A DNA stretch of 64,000 bases from DASZVB01 sp035545855 (GTDB lineage: Bacteria > Myxococcota_A > Polyangia > Polyangiales > Polyangiaceae): contig DASZXK010000101.1 of NCBI GenBank assembly GCA_035545855.1, positions 1 to 64,000 of the forward strand. Reading direction: 5' to 3'. Under the pieces are notes generated by a model. The model made no database searches. It saw only the letters and a program-made list of their open reading frames with translations, and had not been told where the DNA came from. How positions within the stretch are numbered: position 1 is the first letter of the stretch; the number at the start of each line of letters is the position of its first letter. Made by a program: the position numbers and the translations under genes. This document shows positions 26,027 to 33,123 of the stretch, one piece after another.

Positions 26027-26788
26027 ATGGAGACCTTCAAGGCTCGCGACGGGATCCAGATCGGCTACTTCCTGTTCGGCAGCCGCGGCGCGCCCCCGCC
26101 GGTGATTCTGCACCACGGGTTCGGCGCTTCGGCCGAGCTGAACTGGGTTCTGCCCGGCGTGGTCGGCGCGTTGACGGCCGCCGGACGCTGGGGCGTCGCC
26201 GTCGACGCTCGTGGTCACGGGCGATCGGAAAAGCCACACGATTCCGCGCTCTACGGCGAGGGCACGATGGGGCGTGACCTGACCGACGTCGTCTCGCGCC
26301 TCGAGGTGTCCGAGTACGATCTCGTCGGCTACTCGATGGGCGCGGTCGTTTCCCTGCTCGTCGCAGTGCGAGACCCGCGCGTTCGTCGACTCGTCATCGG
26401 CGGTGTCGGCGCCGGGGTCGTCCAGCACGGGGGCGTCGATCGGACGGCGCTCCGGCCGGAAAGCGTGATCGCCGCGCTGGAGACGCCGGACCCGACGAGC
26501 GTCACGGAACCCCTGGCGCGCGAGTTTCGAATGCTCGCAGATTCGACCGGCGCGGACAGGATGGCGCTGGCCGCGCAAGCGAGGGCGATGCATGGCGAGG
26601 AGATTCCGCTCGCCCGGATCGCCTCGCCGACCCTGGTCATCGCGGGAGACGAAGATCCGCTCGCGACTCGCCCCGAGCTGCTGACCAGCGCGATCCCCGG
26701 CGCGCGCCTGCAGCGGGTTCATGGGGATCACGTCTCCTGTCTCTTCGACCCGCGGTTTCGGGAATCGCTCACGTCGTTTCTTTCGTGA
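26027..26788 (+). CDS. Alpha/beta hydrolase, last gene of the catabolic operon
   Basis: The 253-residue product has the alpha/beta-hydrolase fold: HHGFGAS oxyanion segment near 29, nucleophile Ser in LVGYSMGAVV (near 103), Asp in IAGDEDP (near 209) and His in HGDHV near 237. MHGEEIPLARIASPTLVIAG supports the catalytic Asp strand. It starts at ATG 26027, 29 bp after the MetE-like stop, and ends the operon. In meta-cleavage pathways such enzymes hydrolyse ring-opened dienoates or esters and lactones. FAH family members can also do this, so the division of labour is unclear. No signal peptide; cytosolic. Confidence 0.9.
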   Translation: METFKARDGIQIGYFLFGSRGAPPPVILHHGFGASAELNWVLPGVVGALTAAGRWGVAVDARGHGRSEKPHDSALYGEGTMGRDLTDVVSRLEVSEYDLVGYSMGAVVSLLVAVRDPRVRRLVIGGVGAGVVQHGGVDRTALRPESVIAALETPDPTSVTEPLAREFRMLADSTGADRMALAAQARAMHGEEIPLARIASPTLVIAGDEDPLATRPELLTSAIPGARLQRVHGDHVSCLFDPRFRESLTSFLS

Positions 26789-27005
26789 GGAGCGCGGTGT
26801 TCGAGTCCGCCTCCAGGTGACGCTCCACCGAGACGACGGCGTCGTCGCGTCCGGGAGAGCCAGGACGTCGCGGATCCGGCCTCTCGGGGAGGTCGGCGTT
26901 CGGGGCAGCTCGCCGGCGGCCTCCGGCGTCTGGCGACACCGTCGAGCGACCGCCTTGCTCGTGCCGCCATCATTTCCTCGCGGAGGTGTCCCGTGAGCTC
27001 CGGAG
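26789..27005. other. Intergenic stretch after the catabolic operon
   Basis: About 215 bp with no convincing gene. A small minus-strand frame from 26973 is Arg-rich and looks like a shadow. The segment ends at the second operator-like box (27006-27022). Confidence 0.4.
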
Positions 27006-27022
27006 TATCAACTGGATTGATA
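27006..27022. promoter_or_regulatory. Second MarR-type box, 17 bp
   Basis: TATCAACTGGATTGATA has the same 17-bp length and outer arms (TATCAA/TTGATA) as the box at 18216-18232, with a different 5-base centre. TATAAA at 27021-27026 overlaps its right edge and could be a -10. It lies 98 bp upstream of the CxxCH lipoprotein gene and 217 bp after the operon. Confidence 0.65.
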
Positions 27023-27120
27023 TAAAGTAGATTGATGACCGGTGGATCCTCGCGTATCTTCCTTCGAGTCGAACCGGTGGCGGCGCCGAGCGACGACTTG
27101 GAGCCTCGGAGGATGTCGAG

Positions 27121-29088
27121 ATGAAGATCGCGCGAACGTGGGTCGGAGCCCTGTCTGCCGTCCTGGCGCTGGGCTGTTCCGCCGCGGGCGGATCGCAGGA
27201 CGGTCCGTCGGCGAGCGCGGGAGGAGCTCCGTTCGGGAGTGGCGCAGGGGGAAGCAGCGGTGCTCCGGGCGATGCATCCGGCGGAACTGGCATCCTCGAC
27301 GTTCCAGGCCCCGGTGCCGGCGGTGGAACACCCGACGGTGGCAGCGCGACGGGAAGCGGCGGCTCGGGGGGGCAGCCGTCCGGGCCGACCCCCGAGCGGG
27401 TCGACATCGATCGGTGCACCGGATCGAACGCGGCGAACCTGGACGCCGCTGCGACGCAGCGGCTGATCGCCGGCGGCGGGGGGCCGGGCGGGCTGCGACT
27501 GCTGAACCCGTACGACGGCACCGTGTTCCCACGGGGCCTTCAGGCTCCGCTCCTCATGTGGGACGGCGCCACCGCGGACGCGTTGTACGTGCACTTGCGC
27601 TCGAGCCTGTTCGACTACAAGGCTTGCGTCCTGCCGAGCGGGCCCGGACAGTTCCAGGTCCCGGCGGAAGTCTGGAAGCAGGCATCGGATCAGGCGAGGG
27701 GACCGAGCGACCCCTTCACGCTCGAGGTCACCGTCTCGAGCGCCGGTACGATCATCGGGCCCGCGACCGAGCAGCTCATCATCGCTCAGGCGACGATCAA
27801 AGGGTCGATCTTCTACAACAGCTACGCGTCCAAGCTCGTGAGCGGGCTCGGCACCGGCGGCGCCGTGCTTCGCATCTCGCCGCCCGACCAGGCGAAGGTC
27901 GTGATCGGTCAGCAGGGGTGCACCGGCTGCCACTCGGTCTCGGCGAACGGAACCCGGCTGACGACTCAGAACTTCTCGCTGCTCCCGAGCGGCGCGAGCT
28001 ATACGGTGCCCCAGGGCTCCGGGGATCCGACGACGCTCGACGGTACCGCTCCGCAGACGGATTTCACCGCCCTCTCGCCCGACGGCTCCATCTACGTCAC
28101 CAACGCGCACCAGGGCTTTCCAGTGGTCGGGCCACGCACCGGCCCGACGAACCTCGGCACGTCCGGCGCGGCCGTCTACGACACGACGACGGGAGCCGCG
28201 ATCCAGAACACCGGGGTTCCCGCGACGGTCATGACGCCGTCGTTTTCACCCGACGGGAAGCTCCTTGCGTTCACGGACTACGCCATCACGCAGGGTCACG
28301 GCCTGGCCGTGATGGACTTCGATCAGGGAGCGCGAACGGCAAGCGGCTACCGACAGGTGTACACGTCGCCCGGGGCCGCGTACCCGGCGTGGCCTTTTGC
28401 CCTCCCGGACGACCGCGCGCTGGTCTTCGCGCTCGGCGCGCTGAGCGATTTTTCGGGTGGCGGGGTGGGGATCCAGTCGGGGGGCACGGCGGCGAGCGCC
28501 CCCGCGAGCGATCTCTACATCACGGACCTCGGGAGCGGACAGAGCCGTCTCCTCGCGCGCGCCATGGGCTTCGCGTCCGAACAGGATGCGTCCTCGAACA
28601 CCACCTATCTGCCCTTCGGCGCCGCGGAGGAGCTGCATCACAACTACTACCCGACGATGTCCCCCGTGGCGGCAGGGGGTTACTTCTGGGTGTTCTTCGA
28701 CTCCTTCCGCCACTACGGAAACCTCGGGCTCATGCGCCAGCTCTGGGGTACCGCGATCGACATCTCGGCGGACGGCACCTACACCGCCGATCCGAGCCAC
28801 CCGCCGTTCTACCTGACGGGGCAGGAGCTCGGGACGGGCAACCACCGCGCGTTCACGGCGCTCGATCCCTGCAAGAAGGACGGCGACTCCTGCGAGACGG
28901 GCATCGACTGCTGCGGCGGCTTCTGCACGGACGGCGTCTGCGGCGTCCCCCCGCCGCCTCCTCCGGTTCCCGGAGAACCCCCGCCGCCCCCGCGGTGCGC
29001 GCACACGGACGAGGGGTGCTCGAGCACCGCGTGCTGCGACACCCGCGACAAGTGCATCGCCGGCTTCTGCGGTCGACTCCTTCGCTGA
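27121..29088 (+). CDS. Lipoprotein with CxxCH heme-type motif and beta-propeller-like region
   Basis: The 655-residue protein starts MKIARTWVGALSAVLALGC, a signal with lipobox LALGC at Cys19. A Gly/Ser/Ala-rich linker runs to about 90. QGCTGCHSVSANG (266-277) contains a CxxCH that could hold a c-type heme (Cys267, Cys270, His271). WD-like repeats with LSPDGSIYV and FSPDGKLLAF at about 320 and 380 look like TolB-type propeller blades. The end (from about 585) is Cys-rich with a Pro run, like a small knot domain. It may be an outer-surface electron-transfer or binding protein. A MarR-type box lies 98 bp upstream, so it may share the catabolic operon's regulation. Start ATG fits the signal peptide. 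Confidence 0.85.
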   Translation: MKIARTWVGALSAVLALGCSAAGGSQDGPSASAGGAPFGSGAGGSSGAPGDASGGTGILDVPGPGAGGGTPDGGSATGSGGSGGQPSGPTPERVDIDRCTGSNAANLDAAATQRLIAGGGGPGGLRLLNPYDGTVFPRGLQAPLLMWDGATADALYVHLRSSLFDYKACVLPSGPGQFQVPAEVWKQASDQARGPSDPFTLEVTVSSAGTIIGPATEQLIIAQATIKGSIFYNSYASKLVSGLGTGGAVLRISPPDQAKVVIGQQGCTGCHSVSANGTRLTTQNFSLLPSGASYTVPQGSGDPTTLDGTAPQTDFTALSPDGSIYVTNAHQGFPVVGPRTGPTNLGTSGAAVYDTTTGAAIQNTGVPATVMTPSFSPDGKLLAFTDYAITQGHGLAVMDFDQGARTASGYRQVYTSPGAAYPAWPFALPDDRALVFALGALSDFSGGGVGIQSGGTAASAPASDLYITDLGSGQSRLLARAMGFASEQDASSNTTYLPFGAAEELHHNYYPTMSPVAAGGYFWVFFDSFRHYGNLGLMRQLWGTAIDISADGTYTADPSHPPFYLTGQELGTGNHRAFTALDPCKKDGDSCETGIDCCGGFCTDGVCGVPPPPPPVPGEPPPPPRCAHTDEGCSSTACCDTRDKCIAGFCGRLLR

Positions 29089-29111
29089 GCGGGGACGAGG
29101 CGCCCGCCACG

Positions 29112-29125
29112 GACGGCGCGCCGTC
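29112..29125. terminator. Palindromic hairpin between convergent genes
   Basis: GACGGCGCGCCGTC is a perfect 14-bp palindrome between the lipoprotein end (29088) and the convergent LysR end (29214). It may work as a terminator both ways. No T-run, and the rest of the gap is featureless. Confidence 0.3.
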
Positions 29126-29213
29126 TGTCCGGGCGTGCTCGACGACGGGCCTGCCTCGCAACGTTCGGTTCGTCGCCGTCGCGCGCAGCGTCGTCAGTCA
29201 CGTGCCTACCTAG

Positions 29214-30134
29214 TCAACGGGAGCTCGGGCGCCCAGTCGTTCGGGGAGGCGGAGCGAGCTCTTCCACGAGAAAGTCGACGAAGGCGCGGGCTTTCGGCGA
29301 CGCCTGTCGGTGTGGGGGCTGCAGGGCATAGAGGGCGCGCCCGCCGAGAGGGTCGTCGGCGAGCACGCGACGAAGCGCGCCGGTCGCGAGATCGGGGGCT
29401 ACCATGAAGTCCATCAGGCAGACGAGGCCGAGCCCGGCGACGGCTGCGTCGCGGAGCAGCTCGGCGTTGTCCGTGGCGAAGCGTCCCCGCGGGACGAACG
29501 GGTGCTCGGCGCCGTCGCGCACGAAGGCCCACGCTCTCGGGCTCTCACCACGGAGAAAGGGCAGGCACTCGTGCCGGTCGAGGTCGGCGCGAGTACGCGG
29601 CACGCCGCGACGCTTCAGATACGCCGGCGCAGCGCAGATCACCATCTCACCGACGGCCAGGCGGCGCACGGTGAGCACGGAATCCTTGGGTTCGCCGATC
29701 CGCAGCGCGACGTCGATGCGATCCGCCACCGGGTCGACCATCGAGTCTCGGAGCGACAGGGTCACCCGCAGCTCCGGGTAGCGGGCCAGGAACCTCGGCA
29801 ACTTCGGCCCGAGGACGAGCCGGCCGAGCCCGAGCGGGGCGTCGATCCGCAGCGTTCCGCGGGGGCCGCGCTTGCCATGCAGCGCCGCCGCCTCCTTGGC
29901 CTCGTCGAAGTCACGAACGATCCGCGAGGCGCGCTCGAGGAAGAGCTCTCCGTCTTCCGTCAGTGACACCACGCGGGTCGATCGGTGCATGAGCCGGGCG
30001 TCGAGCTCCCGTTCGAGGCGCGCGATGCTGCGACTGACGGCGGACGGCGTGATGCGAAGCTGCCGCGCCGTCTCGCTGAAGCTCCGCGTTTCCGCTGCGC
30101 GGACGAAGATCTGGAGGGCCCCGAGCGTGTCCAT
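29214..30134 (-). CDS. LysR-family transcriptional regulator
   Basis: The 306-residue protein begins MDTLGALQIFVRAAETRSFS, the classical LysR start. A winged helix-turn-helix follows (residues 1-60, including SFSETARQLRITPSAVSRSI), then a linker helix and a periplasmic-binding-type effector domain from about 90. The ATG at 30134 is right; a longer frame back to 30302 has shadow-like sequence. The last 20 residues are Pro/Arg-rich. It is divergent from the SRPBCC gene (30269) and probably controls that and the hydrolase. A 6-base-arm inverted repeat lies at 30142-30168 between them. Effector unknown. Confidence 0.92.
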   Translation of the reverse strand: MDTLGALQIFVRAAETRSFSETARQLRITPSAVSRSIARLERELDARLMHRSTRVVSLTEDGELFLERASRIVRDFDEAKEAAALHGKRGPRGTLRIDAPLGLGRLVLGPKLPRFLARYPELRVTLSLRDSMVDPVADRIDVALRIGEPKDSVLTVRRLAVGEMVICAAPAYLKRRGVPRTRADLDRHECLPFLRGESPRAWAFVRDGAEHPFVPRGRFATDNAELLRDAAVAGLGLVCLMDFMVAPDLATGALRRVLADDPLGGRALYALQPPHRQASPKARAFVDFLVEELAPPPRTTGRPSSR

Positions 30135-30141
30135 CGGGCGA

Positions 30142-30168
30142 TGTTCCCACTCGTGACAGATTGGAACA
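30142..30168. promoter_or_regulatory. Possible LysR operator
   Basis: TGTTCC (30142-30147) and GGAACA (30163-30168) form a 6-base-arm inverted repeat with 15 bases between, in the divergent gap of 134 bp. It begins 8 bp upstream of the LysR start. LysR sites often have such spaced arms, but this is a modest match. Confidence 0.4.
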
Positions 30169-30268
30169 AGTGATGTGTCAGCGCTCGCCCTACCGCGCGC
30201 CGCGGCGGCTCGCACACTGGGACGAGCGACGCCGCAGGGCCGTCGCCATTCGACCCAGAGGAGACTCC

Positions 30269-30799
30269 ATGACCCAACATTCGACCCCCATCGACGCAGC
30301 ATTCGGGCTCGGGGGCACGCCCCCCGAAGCCCGCGTCCTCTTCCCCGAGGGCCAGCGCCCGCACGAATCTCCGGTCTTCACGCGCAACGAGCTCGCCATC
30401 GCCGCTCCGCCGGAACGGATCTGGGCGTGGCTGGTTCGACCAGGCCGCTGGCCGGAATTCTACGCGAACGCGAGGAACGTCGAGATCGACGGCGGCGCGC
30501 CGGACCTCGCGTTCGGTTCGAGGTTCCACTGGACCACCTTCGGCGTCCGCGTCCACACCGTCGTCCAGGAGTTCGTCCCCCATCACCGGTTCGCGTGGAG
30601 CGGCAAGGGTCTTGGGTCGTCGGCGTACCACGGCTGGGTGATCGTCCCGCGGGGCGGCCGAAGCCTCGTCGTCACGGAGGAGACGCAGCAGGGCATCATC
30701 CCGAGCGTGTGTCGGTCGTTTCTCCGAAGCGGCCTCCTGAAGTGGCACCAGCGGTGGCTCGAAGGGCTGGCGGAGCAGGCGTCCAATGGAATGCCCTAG
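30269..30799 (+). CDS. SRPBCC (START/Bet v1-like) family protein
   Basis: The 176-residue protein fits the SRPBCC superfamily, whose members bind small hydrophobic ligands or act as cyclases. RNELAIAAPPERIWAWLVRPGRWPEFY (residues 37-63) is the typical opening strand-helix, and GSRFHWTTFGVRVHTVVQEF (80-99) holds beta strands. WHQRWLEGLAEQA (158-170) is the long C-terminal helix. Start ATG 30269 has AGAGGAG upstream. A polyketide-cyclase or lipid-binding role is possible. It is paired with the downstream alpha/beta hydrolase, and a LysR gene lies opposite. Confidence 0.85.
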   Translation: MTQHSTPIDAAFGLGGTPPEARVLFPEGQRPHESPVFTRNELAIAAPPERIWAWLVRPGRWPEFYANARNVEIDGGAPDLAFGSRFHWTTFGVRVHTVVQEFVPHHRFAWSGKGLGSSAYHGWVIVPRGGRSLVVTEETQQGIIPSVCRSFLRSGLLKWHQRWLEGLAEQASNGMP

Positions 30800-30848
30800 A
30801 GCGCCGTCGTCGTCGGCCTTCCGGGAACCGTCCACGGAAGGGAACAGG

Positions 30849-31658
30849 GTGACCGGCCGGATGCGGCAGAAGGAGCGCCTCGTCTCCACGGGGCGTCTTC
30901 GGTACTGGGAGGGTGGCGCGACGGACTCGCCCGCGGTCCTGCTCCTCCACTCGGCCTACGGCGACGCGGAGTTCTCCTTCCGCCCCGTTTGGGAAGAGCT
31001 CGCGGTTCGCTGCCGCGTGATCGCGCCGGACATGCCCGGCTTCGGCGCGTCCGAAGCCCCCCGCGGGATGGACCTTCCCACGCTGGCTCGTGCGTTGCGC
31101 GAGCTCCTCGGCCAGCTCGGCGTCCCGCGTGCGACGGTCGTGGGCAACTCGTTCGGTGTGTCCGCCGCGATCGGGCTCGCGGATTTCCACGCGGAGGTCG
31201 TCGAGCGCCTCGTGCTCGTCAATGGGACGACGCTCCCCACGTTTCCGGCGTTGCTCCGTCGCGCGGTAGCGTTGCCCGTGCTCGGTCGCGTGATCTCGGC
31301 GACGTTCTATCGGTCCATCTACGGCCCGAAGGCCATCCGGAGCGCGTTCCCGCACGCCTCGCCCGAGGCGCTCGCCGGGATCCTCTCTCGCGTCGGCCGG
31401 GCGGGGCCGGCGAACTTCAGGACCATGAAGTCGTGTATCCTCGAAACACCGGTGAAGAAGCCCTCGATAGCGGCGCCTGCGACGCTGCTCTGGGGCGTCG
31501 ACGACGGGTTCACGCCGCTCGAGGTCGCGCATCGTCTGTCGAAGACCCTCCCGGGCGCGACGCTGATCGAGATCCAACGAGCCGGGCATCTACCTCAGTG
31601 GGATCGGCCCGCCGAGTTCCTCGAGCGGCTGTGGGGCGCGACGGACGAATCGGTCTAG
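30849..31658 (+). CDS. Alpha/beta hydrolase paired with the SRPBCC gene
   Basis: This 269-residue alpha/beta hydrolase has the oxyanion region LLLHSAYGDAEF near 32, the nucleophile in VVGNSFGVSAA near 100, an acidic residue in LLWGVDDGF near 217, and His in AGHLPQW near 246. Start GTG 30849 is supported by GGAAGGGAACAGG just upstream; an ATG at 30786 would overlap the SRPBCC gene. The two genes probably form one transcript. Its stop (TAG) overlaps the stop of the convergent gene by 4 bp, CTAG serving both. Substrate unknown. Confidence 0.85.
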   Translation: MTGRMRQKERLVSTGRLRYWEGGATDSPAVLLLHSAYGDAEFSFRPVWEELAVRCRVIAPDMPGFGASEAPRGMDLPTLARALRELLGQLGVPRATVVGNSFGVSAAIGLADFHAEVVERLVLVNGTTLPTFPALLRRAVALPVLGRVISATFYRSIYGPKAIRSAFPHASPEALAGILSRVGRAGPANFRTMKSCILETPVKKPSIAAPATLLWGVDDGFTPLEVAHRLSKTLPGATLIEIQRAGHLPQWDRPAEFLERLWGATDESV

Positions 31659-32380
31659 GGCGTCCAGCGCGCGGTGATCCCGGCGAGCACGAGCGTCGTG
31701 TCCGTCGAGGTCTCGAAGTGAGCGGTCTCCCCGCTTTCGAAGGCGCCGGAGAATGCCGCACGGCCGCCGTGGAGTCGCCGGAACCCGAGGGAAGCGTAGG
31801 CGGCCGCTCCCGTCGCGTTCCGAGCGAAGAGTACGTCCAGCCCGAGGCCGAACCCGATCGTCGACGCCGGCTCCTCGGGCGTCGTGGCGCGGGTTTCACC
31901 CTCGCCGCCGATCAGCCGCAGCGACGACACCGTGTAGAGCCCCTTCACGCCCAACACTCCCTCCACGTACGGACGAACGCTGAAGAATGGGGGTTCGACC
32001 CTCAGCCACAGATCGTAGAAGATGGCGCGATCGCGACGCGTGATCTCCGCGGCTACCGGGCTGCCGTTCAGCAGGACCGGATCGTTCGTGCCTCCCGAGC
32101 CCCAGGCCACACCGACGAAATCGACGCCGAGGGTCACCGGGATTCGGCCGTAACCCGCGCCGAGCGAAAAGCCGAGGCCGTAGCCCCAGCGATCGAGCGC
32201 GTGCGAACCCGTTCCGAAAGGCTCCGCGGTGACCGCGTGAAGGGCAAAATGCCCACGGAACCCCTCGCGTGCCTCCGCGGTCGGCTTCTCGCTCGGGGCA
32301 CCGAACGCGACGCCCGAGAAGCCGAGGACGAACGAGACGACGAGTGCACGCCACGGGATTCGTCGACGGCACTCGATCAT
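31655..32380 (-). CDS. Outer-membrane beta-barrel-like protein, paralogue 2
   Basis: This 241-residue protein has a signal peptide (RALVVSFVLGFSGVAFGA, cleaved near residue 27) and a mature part of alternating hydrophobic strands with Gly turns (GYGLGFSLGAGYGRIPVTLG, ASTIGFGLGLDVLFARN). It ends with an aromatic residue close to the C-terminus (TARWTP), like small outer-membrane barrels. It is a paralogue of the upstream protein: GRIPVTLGVDFVGVAWG matches GQIPLTLGVDFIAAYGG. It overlaps that gene by 4 bp (ATGA), so the pair is made together. The function is unknown; as a partner of the lipid-transfer-like gene it could be an outer-membrane conduit. Confidence 0.8.
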   Translation of the reverse strand: MIECRRRIPWRALVVSFVLGFSGVAFGAPSEKPTAEAREGFRGHFALHAVTAEPFGTGSHALDRWGYGLGFSLGAGYGRIPVTLGVDFVGVAWGSGGTNDPVLLNGSPVAAEITRRDRAIFYDLWLRVEPPFFSVRPYVEGVLGVKGLYTVSSLRLIGGEGETRATTPEEPASTIGFGLGLDVLFARNATGAAAYASLGFRRLHGGRAAFSGAFESGETAHFETSTDTTLVLAGITARWTP

Positions 32381-33111
32381 TCGCCCTTGTTCTGCTCGGG
32401 GGCGTCGACGAAGTCCATGCGACCGCCGAATCCGATCATCACCAAGGTCACGCTCGCGTTCGCCTCCGCACGCAGCGGTTGAGCCGAGCCGGCGACGGAC
32501 ACCGAGCGATCATACACGACGGCCCCGCCGCTAGACCGCCGAACCCCGACAGTGATCGAAACCGAGCCATCGCGGTTTGCGAGGCCCCAGAAATCGGCAC
32601 CCACACCCCAGCCGAAGGTGCCCACCCAGTCGGCATTGCGGAACGCCGTGGTGGTGCCAGTGCCCTTCACGAAAGTGAGGGTGTCCTTCGTCTCGAACTG
32701 GGCGCCGCCGAGCGTGCCCTCGAGGTAGGGCCTGACGACCCACGACTCTGGCTGGAGGCGGATCCATGAATCCAGGAGGAAGGTTCTGGTCTCCCGAGCC
32801 TGTTCGAGAGCGAACGAGTCGGGGCCGGCGGGGACGTCCAAGGTCGTTTTCTTCGTTCCACCGTACGCGGCGATGAAGTCGACGCCGAGAGTGAGAGGAA
32901 TCTGACCGAAGCCGAATCCGGCACCGAGCCCGAATCCGGCGGATGCGGCCGCGTCCGTAGAGTGGAACGGGAAGCCGAGGACTCCGAGGAGCATGGCTTC
33001 GCCGCGCGGAGCGTACGGGGAGCGTGCTGCTGCCGCCTGCGCGACTTCGCCCGTGGTGGTGAGGCCCAGCGCCAGGCCGAGGACCAGAATGCGCGACCGG
33101 TGCGTCGACAT
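32377..33111 (-). CDS. Outer-membrane beta-barrel-like protein, paralogue 1
   Basis: The 244-residue protein has a signal peptide ending near AQAAAARSP (about residue 29). Its mature part has beta strands with Gly-rich turns (FGLGAGFGFGQIPLTLGVDF, WGVGADFWGLANRDGSVSIT), consistent with an 8-10-strand barrel. It starts 12 bp after the stop of the lipid-transfer-like gene, so it is on the same transcript, and it overlaps paralogue 2 by 4 bp. Sequence relation to its neighbour shows a tandem duplication. No enzyme motif. Surface exposure is inferred from composition. Confidence 0.8.
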   Translation of the reverse strand: MSTHRSRILVLGLALGLTTTGEVAQAAAARSPYAPRGEAMLLGVLGFPFHSTDAAASAGFGLGAGFGFGQIPLTLGVDFIAAYGGTKKTTLDVPAGPDSFALEQARETRTFLLDSWIRLQPESWVVRPYLEGTLGGAQFETKDTLTFVKGTGTTTAFRNADWVGTFGWGVGADFWGLANRDGSVSITVGVRRSSGGAVVYDRSVSVAGSAQPLRAEANASVTLVMIGFGGRMDFVDAPEQNKGE

Positions 33112-33123
33112 GCGACGCGGAGC

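Noticed and set aside
26728..27000. Small minus-strand frame starting near 26973
   Set aside because: It has a possible ribosome-binding site and lies beside the second box, but the product is Arg/Pro-rich and overlaps the end of the hydrolase gene.
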